This document shows positions 1-9,442 of a stretch of DNA of 13,992 nucleotides, one piece after another. The translations under genes were made by a program, and so were the position numbers. The DNA lies in NCBI GenBank assembly GCA_003175865.1, contig PSRF01000027.1, forward strand, positions 1 through 13,992, in the 5' to 3' direction. The notes under the pieces were generated by a model. It ran no database searches, was not told the origin of the DNA, and saw nothing but the letters and a program-made list of their open reading frames with translations. The stretch is from Blastocatellia bacterium (lineage in GTDB: Bacteria > Acidobacteriota > Blastocatellia > Pyrinomonadales > Pyrinomonadaceae). Numbering within the stretch: position 1 is the first letter of the stretch; each line of letters begins with the position of its first letter.

Positions 1-1553
1 GTGTCGTTGGCGTTTATTCGACGAAGTGGCGGCAGGCCACCAGCAAGTGACGCAGATGTAACCCCCGGTAAACTGGCCAGTCTCTGTTGGAGAGTTTCGG
101 CAAAACGAAGTCGATCGGGATTTTTATATTTGGTCGCAGGTAAGTTAATGCTGAAACTCATCACGCCGTTTGGATCAAAACCGGTGTTGACCTCCTGCAG
201 TTTCCAGAACGCGCGAATCATCAGACCCGATGCGATCACCAGCACAACAGCAAGCGAAATTTCCGCTATCACCAGAGTGCGACGAAGCAACTGGCTACTG
301 CCGCGAATAGAACGTTGGCCAGCAGAACGAATCCAATGCGCAAGGTTTCGCTCGCTGACTTGTGCCAGCGGAGCAAGGCCGAAGAGAAACACCGCAACGA
401 CAGAGAGCCCGAGCGTAAACGCAAGCACAATCAGATCGACTCGAATCTCATCCGTACGAGGAACGCTGTCAGGAGCAAACAGGAGTATTAGTTTCAGACC
501 AACAAAAGCGAGGACAATTCCCAGCACAGCAGAGAGGAAAACCAGAACGAATCCTTCAGCGAGAAATTGTTGGATCATCCGCTTGACGCCAGCACCAAGC
601 GCAAGTCGCACTGCGAATTCTCGATGACGCGACTCAGCACGAGCCAGCAATAGATTGGCAACATTGACGCAGGCAATCAGCAAAACAGCCGCCACAGCTA
701 CCATTAACAACAACACTGCTCTGCGCGCAGATCCAACTACGTCTTCATGCAATCCCAACATCACTACTGGATGTCGTTCGGGATTCAGAAGGTGTTGCGC
801 GCGATTCTCACTTTTCCAGCCCGCCATCAAACTGGTCATCTCACTCCGTGCCTGACTGATCGTGACTCCAGGCTTCAGACGTCCGATGACTGATAGGAAG
901 TGTGAACCACGGTTTCCTGGATTCGCCGGATCAAATTGGAATGGCAAAAACACATCAGCCTGATCGCTACTGCCCGGGGGAAAGGCAAAGTTCGGAGGCA
1001 TCACACCCACGACAGTTGTAGATTGTGAGTTCACCTGGATCTGTTTTCCGATGATGTCGTTTGCGCCACCGAACGCTCGTATCCAGAGGCCGTGCGAGAT
1101 GATTGCTACGTTTGGACCACCGTTGCGATCTTCCTCTTCTGTGAAGTTACGTCCGCGTTCCGGTTGAACACCAAGGGTGTCGATCATTCCTCTTGTGATT
1201 ACCGCTGAGGTGACGCGTAGTGGCTCGCTATCTGTCCCGATGTTTTGACCACCCGGTGCCCATGCTCCGATGGCCTGCCACGATTTAGCATCTCTCTGGA
1301 TATCGATCAGCTCAGGTGGCGACAGCCAGAATTTCGACAACTGCATCGTCGGAAATTCGCTGTAGATGCGGACGAGTTGGTTCGGTTCACGAAATGGAAG
1401 GGGACGTAGGAGTACTGCGTTGACGACACTGAATATTGCTGTGTTAGCTCCGATCCCGAGTGCCAGGGTAAGAATCGACACAGCTGCGAAGCCCGGATTC
1501 TTGCGCAACATGCGAACGGCGTAGCGGATGTCTTGGAGACTGTGCGAAAGCAT
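1..1553 (-). CDS. ADOP-type MacB/FtsX-like ABC permease (gene A), N-terminal part, cut by left window edge
   Basis: I translated this frame by hand: it is open without a stop for 517 codons from the ATG at 1553 to the left edge, so the gene is incomplete at its 3' end only. It begins [20 protein letters not shown], followed by TM1 (about residues 20-46, containing [13 protein letters not shown]), the first periplasmic core (about 50-270), the first FtsX unit with TM2 (279-303, [13 protein letters not shown]), TM3 (335-359) and TM4 (377-397), then TM5 (about 426-446) and the start of the second core. ADOPs are usually about 800 residues, so roughly 300 residues lie outside. An AGGA lies 10 nt before the ATG (plus-strand 1564-1567). 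It is the last visible gene of the minus-strand array. The substrate is unknown; membrane location follows from the TM pattern. Family assignment is confident, transport role is inferred. Confidence 0.93.
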   Translation of the reverse strand, partial: MLSHSLQDIRYAVRMLRKNPGFAAVSILTLALGIGANTAIFSVVNAVLLRPLPFREPNQLVRIYSEFPTMQLSKFWLSPPELIDIQRDAKSWQAIGAWAPGGQNIGTDSEPLRVTSAVITRGMIDTLGVQPERGRNFTEEEDRNGGPNVAIISHGLWIRAFGGANDIIGKQIQVNSQSTTVVGVMPPNFAFPPGSSDQADVFLPFQFDPANPGNRGSHFLSVIGRLKPGVTISQARSEMTSLMAGWKSENRAQHLLNPERHPVVMLGLHEDVVGSARRAVLLLMVAVAAVLLIACVNVANLLLARAESRHREFAVRLALGAGVKRMIQQFLAEGFVLVFLSAVLGIVLAFVGLKLILLFAPDSVPRTDEIRVDLIVLAFTLGLSVVAVFLFGLAPLAQVSERNLAHWIRSAGQRSIRGSSQLLRRTLVIAEISLAVVLVIASGLMIRAFWKLQEVNTGFDPNGVMSFSINLPATKYKNPDRLRFAETLQQRLASLPGVTSASLAGGLPPLRRINAND

Positions 1554-1643
1554 AATCTGGTTGTCCTAACGGTTTTTGATCCTCATACTTTGGACTTCGT
1601 GCAATGTGAACTTTAGTAGTTCCTTGACTGAATTGAGCGACTC

Positions 1644-1734
1644 AGTGCTGGGAGCGCAGGCGTCCTCGCCTGCTGCCTTCGAGAGACGACCTCTTGCGGG
1701 AACAGCAGGCGAGGACGCCTGCGCTCCCAGCACT
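1644..1734. repeat. REP-like inverted repeat pair, perfect 31-bp arms, in the B/A gap
   Basis: The left arm is 1644-1674 and the right arm 1704-1734; by eye they are exact reverse complements over 31 nt, separated by a 29-nt loop. Each arm also contains a smaller hairpin, GCAGGCG-TCCT-CGCCTGC in the left arm, with a 7-bp stem and 4-nt loop. This two-level structure resembles REP/BIME-type palindromic elements. It sits in the 224-nt gap between the stop of gene B and the start of gene A, in place of the heptamer arrays found in other gaps. Short ORFs read through it on both strands and are artefacts. A transcribed 31-bp hairpin could block or stabilise read-through into gene A. There is no T-run after the stem in the direction of transcription, so a classical intrinsic terminator is not supported. 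Confidence 0.9.
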
Positions 1735-1777
1735 AAGAAGCTCGTTTCTTTCAAATAGCTACTAAAGAGCAACTACT

Positions 1778-4291
1778 TCACTCATACCGCAGCGCTACTA
1801 ACGGATTCACTCGAGATGCGCGTCGTGCTGGTACATAGCCAGCAAGCAACGCGACTATCGTCAGAACCAGTGCAGCACCAATCAACGACAACGGGTCGCT
1901 TGGTTCGAGTCCGAACAGTTGACTCGCCGCAAACTTCGCAGCGAAAAGCGCCGCTGGTATTCCCAACAACAACCCGATCAATACCAGCGCAAAAGTCTCA
2001 CGCAGAATCATCCGCGCAATCAGAGCGCCGCGAGCGCCAAGCGCCATGCGAATGCCAATTTCGTTTGTGCGTCGTGCAACACCATGGGCCATCACCCCAT
2101 ACAAGCCGATGCATGCGAGTAACAGCGCCAGTGCCCCGAAGAAACCAACCAGTTGCGCGATCAAACGGTCCTGCTTGAGCTTCTGCTGCAGTTGGGTATC
2201 CAAGGTTGTGACTTCGAAGATGGGAAGCTTTTCATCGATCTGGTTAATGGCCGCACGTGCCGCTCCCGCAATGGTCGACGGGTCGGTGTTAGTTCGGATA
2301 TGAATGCTTACGGAGTAGGCAGACTCGTCTTGCAGTTGCAGAATCGGGCGATAGACCGTTGGACGTGGTTTCACTCGAGCATCCGAACTCTTAACATCGC
2401 CGATGACCCCAACTATCTCGATCGGTGTGGGCTTGCCATCGTCACCGTCGAAGGAAATCGTATGCCCGATCGGGCTTTGATCTTTGAAGTAACGTGAAAC
2501 GAAACTTCCATTAACAACTGCTACACGTCCGGATGCAGCATTGTCGCGCAAGTCAATCTCACGTCCGCGCAGAAGCGGCACACCCAGGGTTTCGATGTAC
2601 TCCGGACCAACCAGAACATCTTCCACATCGAAGTCTTCACCTGACTGTGGTGTATAACCTGCGATCTGAATGCTACTCGTGCGACCCGTACCACTCATCG
2701 GAGAGTATGTTGCCATCGTGACGGATCGAACATTTGGAATCGCGTGAAGTCGATCGAACAGTTGACTGTAGAGGCTCGCCAGTTCAGTCGGTTTATAACC
2801 GGCCAGCCGAGGATCAATTCCAACTAGCAGGACGTTGCTGCGATCAAAACCAACGTCCTCACTTTGAAGTTTTGAGAGACTGCGCGCAAATAACCCGGCA
2901 CCCGTGAGTAGCACCATTGAAAGTGCAACCTGCAACACCACCATTCCGGACGATGGACTCAGCAGCAAACGAACGCGACCAGTGCTGTTCTTCTCCTTCA
3001 TTGCCGAGGACAGATCTGTCTTGCTCGCTCGTAGGGCTGGAACAAGACCAAAAAGAATGCCAGCCAACATAGAAACGCCCGCGGTAAACAAAAGCACCTG
3101 AGAATCCGGTCGTGTGTAGAGTGGTGCATCACTGGCGACAAAACTGACCAACAGCTTCACGCCCCAGTACGAGATGAAAACTCCAAGCGCACCTCCCAGC
3201 GCCGCAAGTAGCATGCTTTCAGTAAGCAACTGACGAATGATGCGAATGCGCGATGCTCCCAGCGCCATCCGCAAAGAGATTTCTGATTTGCGGGTTGCGG
3301 CTCGAGATAACAAAAGACTGCCAACATTTGCGCAGGCGATGAGCAGGATCATTCCGACAATTGCCATTAACATACGCAGAGGCTTCGAATAAAGCGTCCG
3401 CAATCCCGAGATGCCGCCAGCACCGGAAACGAGTTGAATACTTGTGTTTTGAATTTCCTTTTGACGTTTTTCGTTTAGTTGGCTGCCTGCCTGCTGCGTC
3501 AAGAATTGGCGAAGACTGAAATTCACATCGGCCTGTGCCTGGCCGATTCCGACACCCTGCTTCAGTCTGCCGATCGGCATTAGCCAGTACGCCTCAGTAC
3601 TGTTGAGATAAGAATCCCGCAGTTCAATCTGTGGCTGGAAAGAAAGAGCTATCCAAAAGTCCGGCGAGCGACGAACCCGTTCTCCGAAAAATTCGGGTGG
3701 CGTGATCCCCACAACCGTGAACGTTGTGTTGTTGATGACCAGTTGTTTATTTACGACCGATGGATCGCTGCCCAATTGCTGTTGCCAATACTTAAAACTG
3801 ACCACTGCAGCAGGTTGCGCGTTCGGCATATCATCCTGGGGGACAAGCACGCGGCCTCGCATTGCGTTCACGCCAAGAATCGAAAAGAAATTTCCAGAGA
3901 CCAGATGACCTGATGCACGTTGCGCGGCTTCGTTCGCGCCACTCCCGTGAACACTCAATCGAGTTTCACCACTTCGTACCGCAGCAATGTCCTGAAGAGT
4001 TTGATTGTGCTCGCGAAGGTATTGATATGAACTATACGAGAAGCGTTTCCACGTGCCCGTGCGCGGCGAGTCTTCAATCGAAGTACCTTCTCCTGTCACA
4101 TCGCTGAACAGGACAAGCTCTTCTGGATGAATGACTGGCAGCGACCGCAACAGGACCGCGTTGACCAAGGTGAAGATCGCTGTGTTCGCACCTATGCCAA
4201 GTGCAAGTGTGATGACGGCAATGATCGCGAAGCCTGGTCGTTTACGGAAGCTGCGTAAACCGTAGCGGACGTCCTTAAATACGTTGTCCAT
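1778..4291 (-). CDS. ADOP-type MacB/FtsX-like ABC permease (gene B), complete, 837 aa
   Basis: This is a duplicated permease without its own ATPase domain. The order is TM1 (20-44, [18 protein letters not shown]), first periplasmic core (about 50-295), FtsX unit 1 with TM2 (305-328, IACANVGSLLLSR), TM3 (361-384) and TM4 (399-420), TM5 (449-468), second core (about 475-700), and FtsX unit 2 with TM6 (712-736), TM7 (765-785) and TM8 (802-822), ending NPLVALRYE. The cytoplasmic loops ISLRMALGAS (338-347) and EIGIRMALGA (744-753) are intact. At 837 residues it is the longest full copy here. It differs from the C, E and F pattern by having TLDTQLQQKL where the others carry a TMDQ motif. The ATG at 4291 is preceded by AGGAA (plus 4301-4305) with 9 nt spacing, supporting this start. 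The stop is 224 nt upstream of gene A, the longest gap in the array. Substrate unknown. Confidence 0.95.
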   Translation of the reverse strand: MDNVFKDVRYGLRSFRKRPGFAIIAVITLALGIGANTAIFTLVNAVLLRSLPVIHPEELVLFSDVTGEGTSIEDSPRTGTWKRFSYSSYQYLREHNQTLQDIAAVRSGETRLSVHGSGANEAAQRASGHLVSGNFFSILGVNAMRGRVLVPQDDMPNAQPAAVVSFKYWQQQLGSDPSVVNKQLVINNTTFTVVGITPPEFFGERVRRSPDFWIALSFQPQIELRDSYLNSTEAYWLMPIGRLKQGVGIGQAQADVNFSLRQFLTQQAGSQLNEKRQKEIQNTSIQLVSGAGGISGLRTLYSKPLRMLMAIVGMILLIACANVGSLLLSRAATRKSEISLRMALGASRIRIIRQLLTESMLLAALGGALGVFISYWGVKLLVSFVASDAPLYTRPDSQVLLFTAGVSMLAGILFGLVPALRASKTDLSSAMKEKNSTGRVRLLLSPSSGMVVLQVALSMVLLTGAGLFARSLSKLQSEDVGFDRSNVLLVGIDPRLAGYKPTELASLYSQLFDRLHAIPNVRSVTMATYSPMSGTGRTSSIQIAGYTPQSGEDFDVEDVLVGPEYIETLGVPLLRGREIDLRDNAASGRVAVVNGSFVSRYFKDQSPIGHTISFDGDDGKPTPIEIVGVIGDVKSSDARVKPRPTVYRPILQLQDESAYSVSIHIRTNTDPSTIAGAARAAINQIDEKLPIFEVTTLDTQLQQKLKQDRLIAQLVGFFGALALLLACIGLYGVMAHGVARRTNEIGIRMALGARGALIARMILRETFALVLIGLLLGIPAALFAAKFAASQLFGLEPSDPLSLIGAALVLTIVALLAGYVPARRASRVNPLVALRYE

Positions 4292-4306
4292 GGCCTAAAT
4301 TTCCTA

Positions 4307-4391
4307 TTTCTGATTGCTGATTTCTGATTGCTGATTTAAAAACTCTCCAATTGGCGACTGCTCCTAAATCAGCAATCGACAATCAGCAATC
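4307..4391. repeat. Inverted heptamer arrays filling the C/B gap
   Basis: The left arm (4307-4337) is four heptamers in strict alternation, TTTCTGA TTGCTGA twice, then TTT. The right arm (4366-4391) is AAATCAG CAATCGA CAATCAG CAATC. The right arm matches the reverse complement of the left at about 23 of 26 positions, with a 28-nt loop. The right arm ends 3 nt from the stop codon of gene C; the left arm begins just beyond the AGGAA of gene B. On the minus-strand transcript this would form a long hairpin between the two genes, leaving the gene B ribosome site just outside the stem. Confidence 0.9.
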
Positions 4392-4394
4392 CTT

Positions 4395-6842
4395 TCATTC
4401 GTATCGCAGTGCCACCAACGGATCTACTTTCGTTGCGCGTCGCGCTGGCACGTAGCACGCAAACAAACTCACCACGACGAGCAATGTTGATAACGCGCTG
4501 AATGTAAAAAGATCCGTCGCGCGTACGCCGAACAGTAAGCTGGACAAAAAACGCGTGGCGACAAACGAAAGCACGATGCCAAGCCCAATCCCGGTTACCG
4601 CTAATTTAAGGCCAGCTGAAAGAACAAGTCGCAGGACATCAATTCTGCTGGCTCCGAGTGCCAGCCGAATGCCCAGCTCATTGGTACGTTGTGCGACGGA
4701 ATAAGAGACAAGACCGTAGATGCCGACAATCGCCAGCAACAAAGCGACGCCCGCAAAGACGCCCAAGGCAAGCATCGCAAAGCGCCTGCGTGACAATGAC
4801 TCAGACACTCGCTGGTCCATCGTCTTGACATCAAAAATCGGAATGTCTGCGTCCATTGACCGCACTTCTGAGGTGATTGTTGCGACCAGGCTTGCCGGTG
4901 CGCTGCTAGTGCGCGCCACGAGATACATGGTGCCGCCGAGACCTTGCGCGGCCGGCAAATAAAAGGTAACTCGCGATTCATTTTCGAGATCGTATTGCTT
5001 GACGCTTCCGACTACCCCCACCACAGTCATCCAGGGATTGGATTGGTCACGTCCAAACCTTATTCGTCCACCGATCGGATTGGCATTGGGCCAATAGTTC
5101 CGCGCCATGTTCTCGTCGATGACGATTACCTGGGAAGAGTCCTTAGTGTCATGCTCATCGAAGAAACGCCCTTTAATTAGTGGAATCGCCATAGTCTCGA
5201 AATAACCGACACCTGCCACGCGCACATCAGCTTGAATCATTTCCTGGCCTGCTGAAGCTTGATAACCTTCAATGGAAATGCCGCCCCAACCGATGCCTCC
5301 GCTGAGCGGCAGGTTATCCGCTATTCCGGCGGACCTAACGCCTGGTAAACGGCGAACGCGCTCCAACAAATCACGGAAAAAAATCTCGCGACGATCACCC
5401 TTGTAACTCGTGCCCGCTACAGACAACCGCATTCCCAAAACGTTTTGAGCATTGAATCCCGGATTCACTCGCTCGACACTAATGAAGCTGCGAATCAAGA
5501 GACCTGCGCTGATTAGCAAAACCAGCGAGAGAGCCAGCTCCGAAATGACGAGCAGCTTTCGCAACCTCTCGTGACGACCGCCAACGACACTTCGAGCGCC
5601 TTCTTTCAGAGCTTCACTCAAATTGATTTTTGACGTTCGCAGCGCTGGGGCCATGCCGAAGAGAATCCCGGTCAGCACCGCAATCGCCGAGGTAAAAGCC
5701 AGGACCCGGCCGTTCATCCGAATGGCGGGAAGGCGAGGGATGTTGCTCGGGCTAAGCCAACGCAATACATCCAACATCCAGTAAGCGAGCACCAATCCGA
5801 CGATGCCACCAATGAGGGAGAGCAACACACTTTCAGTGAGTAATTGACGAATCAGCCGGAGGCGAGCAGCACCCAGTGCTGTACGAATGGCTAACTCGCG
5901 CTCGCGTACTGTTGCTCTCGTCAGCAAGAGATTGGCGACATTCGCACAAGCAATTAATAGGACACAGCCGACCGCTGCCAGCAGCACAATCAGGGGGCGA
6001 CGAACATCACCGACTACCTGTTCCAGAAGCGGCTTAATGCTGAAGCTGAAGCGACGACTAACCGGATATCGATCAGGAAACTGTTCCGCCAATCGTTTAG
6101 TTGCTATATCTAACTCGCTTTGTGCTTGAGCGATTGACGCACCAGGTTTCAGTCGCGCCACGAGGTTGTAATTCTCGTCTCCCTGCGCCTGCTTCTGTTT
6201 GGTATCCATCGGTAAGGGTAGAAACAGGTCCGGCTCGGGAACGGAAGCAACCGTCGGTATGACTTCATAGCCCAGCGAGAACTCAGCAGGCATGACCCCA
6301 ACGATTTCGTATTTTTCACCATTGAGGAGAAGTGTGTTCTGCAGTACGTTTTCGTTTCCACCAAACTCACGGCGCCAAAACGCATTGCTGAGAATGACTG
6401 TCTTAGGTTTGTCAGGTGTGTCTTCTTCGGGCAGAAACAGACGACCCATCAAAGGTTTCGCCCCGAGCAGTGGCAACAAATTTGACGACGCGTCTACTGC
6501 GCCAGCGCGAGTTGGATTGCTGAGTCCACCTACATTCAAACTGCGGCCGTGAACGATCGCAATGTCTTCATACACGGTGGAATTGGCTTTGATCGCTTCG
6601 AACTGTCCGGGCGAGGGCCAATCCTTATCTACATTTGCTCCGGGTGAGTGACTCCAAATAATCGCCAGCCGATCAGAATCGCGATAGGGCAGCGGGTTCA
6701 AAAGCAGCGAATTGACGATGCTGAAAATTGCACTGTTGGCACCGACACCTAATGCCAGGGTCAACACGGCCACAACTGTGAACCATGGCTGCTTGACCAG
6801 CATGTGCAGTCCATAACGGATGTCTTTGATTAGAGACTCCAT
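4395..6842 (-). CDS. ADOP-type MacB/FtsX-like ABC permease (gene C), complete, 815 aa
   Basis: The full ADOP plan is visible: amphipathic N-terminus SLIKDIRYGLHMLVKQPWF, TM1 (about 21-47), periplasmic core 1 (about 50-275), TM2 (283-307, [13 protein letters not shown]), TM3 (338-360), TM4 (380-401), TM5 (430-450), core 2 (about 455-680), TM6 (688-713), TM7 (745-766) and TM8 (779-799), with tail KVDPLVALRYE. The loops [10 protein letters not shown] and [10 protein letters not shown], expected to face an ATPase in the cytoplasm, are present in both halves. The KTMDQRVSESL motif near residue 675 is close to that of gene F (KTMDQRVAASL), as are the WPNxNxIGG motif in core 2 and the tail, so C and F look closely related. 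The ATG at 6842 is chosen because it starts the conserved N-terminus, but it has no clear Shine-Dalgarno sequence: heptamer repeat runs to within 7 nt of it. Translation may depend on coupling or on the state of the hairpin. Substrate unknown. Confidence 0.95.
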   Translation of the reverse strand: MESLIKDIRYGLHMLVKQPWFTVVAVLTLALGVGANSAIFSIVNSLLLNPLPYRDSDRLAIIWSHSPGANVDKDWPSPGQFEAIKANSTVYEDIAIVHGRSLNVGGLSNPTRAGAVDASSNLLPLLGAKPLMGRLFLPEEDTPDKPKTVILSNAFWRREFGGNENVLQNTLLLNGEKYEIVGVMPAEFSLGYEVIPTVASVPEPDLFLPLPMDTKQKQAQGDENYNLVARLKPGASIAQAQSELDIATKRLAEQFPDRYPVSRRFSFSIKPLLEQVVGDVRRPLIVLLAAVGCVLLIACANVANLLLTRATVRERELAIRTALGAARLRLIRQLLTESVLLSLIGGIVGLVLAYWMLDVLRWLSPSNIPRLPAIRMNGRVLAFTSAIAVLTGILFGMAPALRTSKINLSEALKEGARSVVGGRHERLRKLLVISELALSLVLLISAGLLIRSFISVERVNPGFNAQNVLGMRLSVAGTSYKGDRREIFFRDLLERVRRLPGVRSAGIADNLPLSGGIGWGGISIEGYQASAGQEMIQADVRVAGVGYFETMAIPLIKGRFFDEHDTKDSSQVIVIDENMARNYWPNANPIGGRIRFGRDQSNPWMTVVGVVGSVKQYDLENESRVTFYLPAAQGLGGTMYLVARTSSAPASLVATITSEVRSMDADIPIFDVKTMDQRVSESLSRRRFAMLALGVFAGVALLLAIVGIYGLVSYSVAQRTNELGIRLALGASRIDVLRLVLSAGLKLAVTGIGLGIVLSFVATRFLSSLLFGVRATDLFTFSALSTLLVVVSLFACYVPARRATKVDPLVALRYE

Positions 6843-6849
6843 AATTTCA

Positions 6850-6941
6850 TTGCTGATTTCTGATTGCTGATTGCTGATTTAAATTCAGTCACCAATTCGA
6901 GTGTTTTCAAATCAGCAGTCAGCAATCGAGAATCAGCAATC
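6850..6941. repeat. Inverted heptamer arrays filling the D/C gap
   Basis: The left arm (6850-6880) is TTGCTGA TTTCTGA TTGCTGA TTGCTGA plus TTT. The right arm (6909-6941) is AAATCAG CAGTCAG CAATCGA GAATCAG CAATC. They face each other across a 28-nt loop and pair imperfectly. The right arm ends 3 nt before the stop codon of gene D, and the left arm ends 7 nt from the start codon of gene C, covering the place where a ribosome binding site would be expected. Confidence 0.9.
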
Positions 6942-6944
6942 CCT

Positions 6945-9338
6945 TCATTCGCTTTTCAGTGCTACCAGTGGATCTAATTTGCTTGCACGGTGCGCGGGGA
7001 TGTACGACGCGACAAATGCAGTCGTCGCCAACACAACTGCCGCTGCGCCAAAAATAATTGGATCCCTCGGCGTTACGTTAAAGAGCAATTTCACCATCAA
7101 ACTAACAACGAAAAACGAAATCGTTAGTCCCACAATTACTCCCAAAACCGACATGTAAATTGCCTGTTTCACAATCATGCGTTGAACATCGGCGGCTCGT
7201 GCACCAAGAGCCATCCGTATTCCGATTTCATGCGTACGCTGCGATACGGAATATGAAATAACGCCATAGACTCCGACGCAGGCCAGAAGCAACGCGACAA
7301 CAGCAAATAGCGTGATCAATCCTGTGCGGAATCGTGGTTCCGCCAGTCTGTTCGACACCTGATCTGCCATGGAGCCCACGTTCGTCACCGGCAGATCTGG
7401 ATCCACCTTCTTCAGTTCATTTCGTATTGGACCAATCAGGCTGGTGGCATCCTCAGGCGTCGTCTTTACGACCAGAAAGCCGGCACTTAGCGGCGACTGC
7501 GCGACCGGCAGGTAAATTATCGGCTGGACCGATTCGGTTAGACCGTTGTATTTAACATCCGCGACAACACCCACGATTTCTACCCACTTGGGCTTCCCCG
7601 GAGCATCGATATTGATGCGTTTTCTTAAAAAATCTTCCGAACCGAAAAACGTACGCTGAAATGTTTCATTGACCAGGCATACGAGAGGTTCATTTTCCCT
7701 GTCATCCTCCGTGAGCACCCTTCCCCGTCGCACAGGAATTTCCAACGCTCTGAAATACTCGGGACTCACCGAACTGAAGTAAGCAATGTTCGGCTGCGTC
7801 GGGATAGGTTTGCCTTCGATGTAGAACACATCAGAATAGTCCGTTTGATCTGGCGGCAGACTGCTGCTAATTGCAACTGCATTCACGCCGGGTAATGACT
7901 GCACGCCTTCAACAAAGCTTCTTCCGAAATCACGAAGCGCGGCGCCGTCGTTATACTTGTCGCCGGTCAAGGTGTAACTCATGGTCAGGACTCGGTTCGG
8001 GTTAATGCCCAGATTCACTTGTCCCAAACGCCAGAGACTCTTGACGAGCAAACCTGCTCCGGCAAGCAGCATTACTGCTAACCCCAATTCCGCAACGACC
8101 AGGATATTTCTACTGCGCCGGCGCCTCTGGTTTTCACCCGTATTCTTTCCGGCATCACGAAGCATGTCATTCAGGTTTAGTCGAGAACTCTGCCAGGCGG
8201 GCACCAATCCAAACACGATGGCGCTGAGCAATGAGATCAGAGTGGTCCATCCCAAGACAGTCCCATCTATCTTGATTTGATCGATCCGAGGTAGATTCGG
8301 AGGCGCCAGCTTCACCAGGAAAGAGGCACCCCAAGAAGCACAGAGTATCCCGACTAGTCCACCAGCCAGTGTTACCAATAAGCTTTCCGTCAGGAGTCGC
8401 CTTACAATGCGCGCGCGACTTGCCCCCAACGCAGATCGAATCATGATTTCCTTCAATCGTGAGGCCGCGCGCACCAGTGTGAGATTCGCAACATTTACAG
8501 ACGCAATCAGCAACACCAGTGTCACCGAGACAAACAAAGCGATTAGTGCTGGACGAATTTCTCCAACAATAAAATCGTTAACCGCAAACACATTGAGGTT
8601 GAAATTCGACTTCTCGAAGCTTGAGATCATTTGACGCGAATCAAGCTGAGCCTGGCTAGTTGTCACGCCTCGTTTAAGTCGTGCTACGCCAGTCAGGAAA
8701 TATGGACCACGGCGAGTGGGCTGCTCTAGTTGAAGTGCGCTCCATACCTGAACTTCGGGTCTTGGAAAATCAAAGCTAGGAGGCATGACGCCGATAATGT
8801 TCGCGTTGACGCCGTTGAGCTTCAAGGTGTGGCCAATGACTCTCTGGTCAGCGCCAAAACGCGAACGCCAAAAGCCATCGCTGAGAATCACCGCTTGGGG
8901 TGCCCGTACTTGTTCATCGTTAGGTTGAAAATCACGCCCCAGCTGAACGTTCACACCCAGGACCGTCAGAAAATTTGATGTGACGTTTACACCTGCCAGT
9001 TGAATAGGCGCATCACCGCCTGAATTGTTCAACTGAGTCCACTGATAAGCGGCAATACCTTCAAACGATCGATTCTGCGCACGCATATCGAGCAGATCAG
9101 CATATGAGAGTGGCGTTCGATCTCCACCTGCTGCCTCCGCCCCGCGGTGCCAAAGAAGTGCCAATCTATCTGCCTCTCTGAATGGAAGGGGCCGCAGCAA
9201 GACTCCATTAACTACGGAAAAAATCGCGGTATTCACTCCAATGCCCAGCGCGAGAGTTATAACGGCGACCAATGTAAAGCCCGGCTGCTTAAGAAGAATC
9301 CGAACCCCGTAGCGAATGTCTTGAAATATAGAAGTCAT
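6945..9338 (-). CDS. ADOP-type MacB/FtsX-like ABC permease (gene D), complete, 797 aa
   Basis: This is the shortest complete copy. TM1 lies at about 21-47 ([18 protein letters not shown]), core 1 at about 50-255 is shorter than in B and C, TM2 is 263-287 with IASVNVANLTLVR (the usual [11 protein letters not shown] is altered), TM3 319-343, TM4 361-381, TM5 411-431, core 2 about 435-665, TM6 671-695, TM7 727-750 and TM8 761-782. The tail is KLDPLVALKSE. The loops EIMIRSALGA and EIGIRMALGA are kept. A very basic stretch GENQRRRRSR (401-410) precedes TM5, as expected for a cytoplasmic linker. It lacks a TMDQ motif, having GSMADQVSNRL instead. The ATG at 9338 starts the conserved N-terminus; the only candidate ribosome site is AAGG 2 nt upstream, which is too close to be convincing. 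Family assignment is secure; substrate and partner ATPase are unknown. Confidence 0.95.
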   Translation of the reverse strand: MTSIFQDIRYGVRILLKQPGFTLVAVITLALGIGVNTAIFSVVNGVLLRPLPFREADRLALLWHRGAEAAGGDRTPLSYADLLDMRAQNRSFEGIAAYQWTQLNNSGGDAPIQLAGVNVTSNFLTVLGVNVQLGRDFQPNDEQVRAPQAVILSDGFWRSRFGADQRVIGHTLKLNGVNANIIGVMPPSFDFPRPEVQVWSALQLEQPTRRGPYFLTGVARLKRGVTTSQAQLDSRQMISSFEKSNFNLNVFAVNDFIVGEIRPALIALFVSVTLVLLIASVNVANLTLVRAASRLKEIMIRSALGASRARIVRRLLTESLLVTLAGGLVGILCASWGASFLVKLAPPNLPRIDQIKIDGTVLGWTTLISLLSAIVFGLVPAWQSSRLNLNDMLRDAGKNTGENQRRRRSRNILVVAELGLAVMLLAGAGLLVKSLWRLGQVNLGINPNRVLTMSYTLTGDKYNDGAALRDFGRSFVEGVQSLPGVNAVAISSSLPPDQTDYSDVFYIEGKPIPTQPNIAYFSSVSPEYFRALEIPVRRGRVLTEDDRENEPLVCLVNETFQRTFFGSEDFLRKRINIDAPGKPKWVEIVGVVADVKYNGLTESVQPIIYLPVAQSPLSAGFLVVKTTPEDATSLIGPIRNELKKVDPDLPVTNVGSMADQVSNRLAEPRFRTGLITLFAVVALLLACVGVYGVISYSVSQRTHEIGIRMALGARAADVQRMIVKQAIYMSVLGVIVGLTISFFVVSLMVKLLFNVTPRDPIIFGAAAVVLATTAFVASYIPAHRASKLDPLVALKSE

Positions 9339-9346
9339 AACCTTGA

Positions 9347-9442
9347 TTGCTGATTGTCGACTGCTGATTGCTGATTGGCTTTTGTTCTATGGCTGGTTGT
9401 GTCTCCTACAAATCAGCAATCAGCAATCGACAATCAACAATC
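9347..9442. repeat. Inverted heptamer arrays filling the E/D gap (best-matched copy)
   Basis: The left arm (9347-9378) reads TTGCTGA TTGTCGA CTGCTGA TTGCTGA TTGG. The right arm (9410-9442) reads AAATCAG CAATCAG CAATCGA CAATCAA CAATC. The right arm agrees with the reverse complement of the left at about 32 of 34 positions when flanking bases are included. A variant unit containing TCGA is present at the paired position in both arms. The loop is about 31 nt. The right arm ends 5 nt from the stop of gene E and the left arm lies 8 nt from the start of gene D. Confidence 0.92.

Noticed and set aside
1..627. A 208-codon plus-strand open frame, and another at 655-855
   Set aside because: Both lie opposite the uninterrupted gene A frame, which encodes clear ADOP motifs. 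The plus-strand products have no recognisable domain and are shadows.
1566..1772. Short open frames on both strands through the B/A gap (minus 1566-1772, plus 1576-1758)
   Set aside because: Their products are mostly translations of the perfect inverted repeat (the LGAQASSPA stretch appears in both), so they reflect repeat sequence, not genes.
4601..4981. A 126-codon minus-strand frame inside gene C
   Set aside because: It overlaps the second FtsX unit of gene C in another frame, and its product has no recognisable domain.
4307..9442. Repeated short units resembling a CRISPR array
   Set aside because: Units are 7 nt with no spacers, arranged as facing blocks of 3-5 units in separate gaps, and no cas genes are present.
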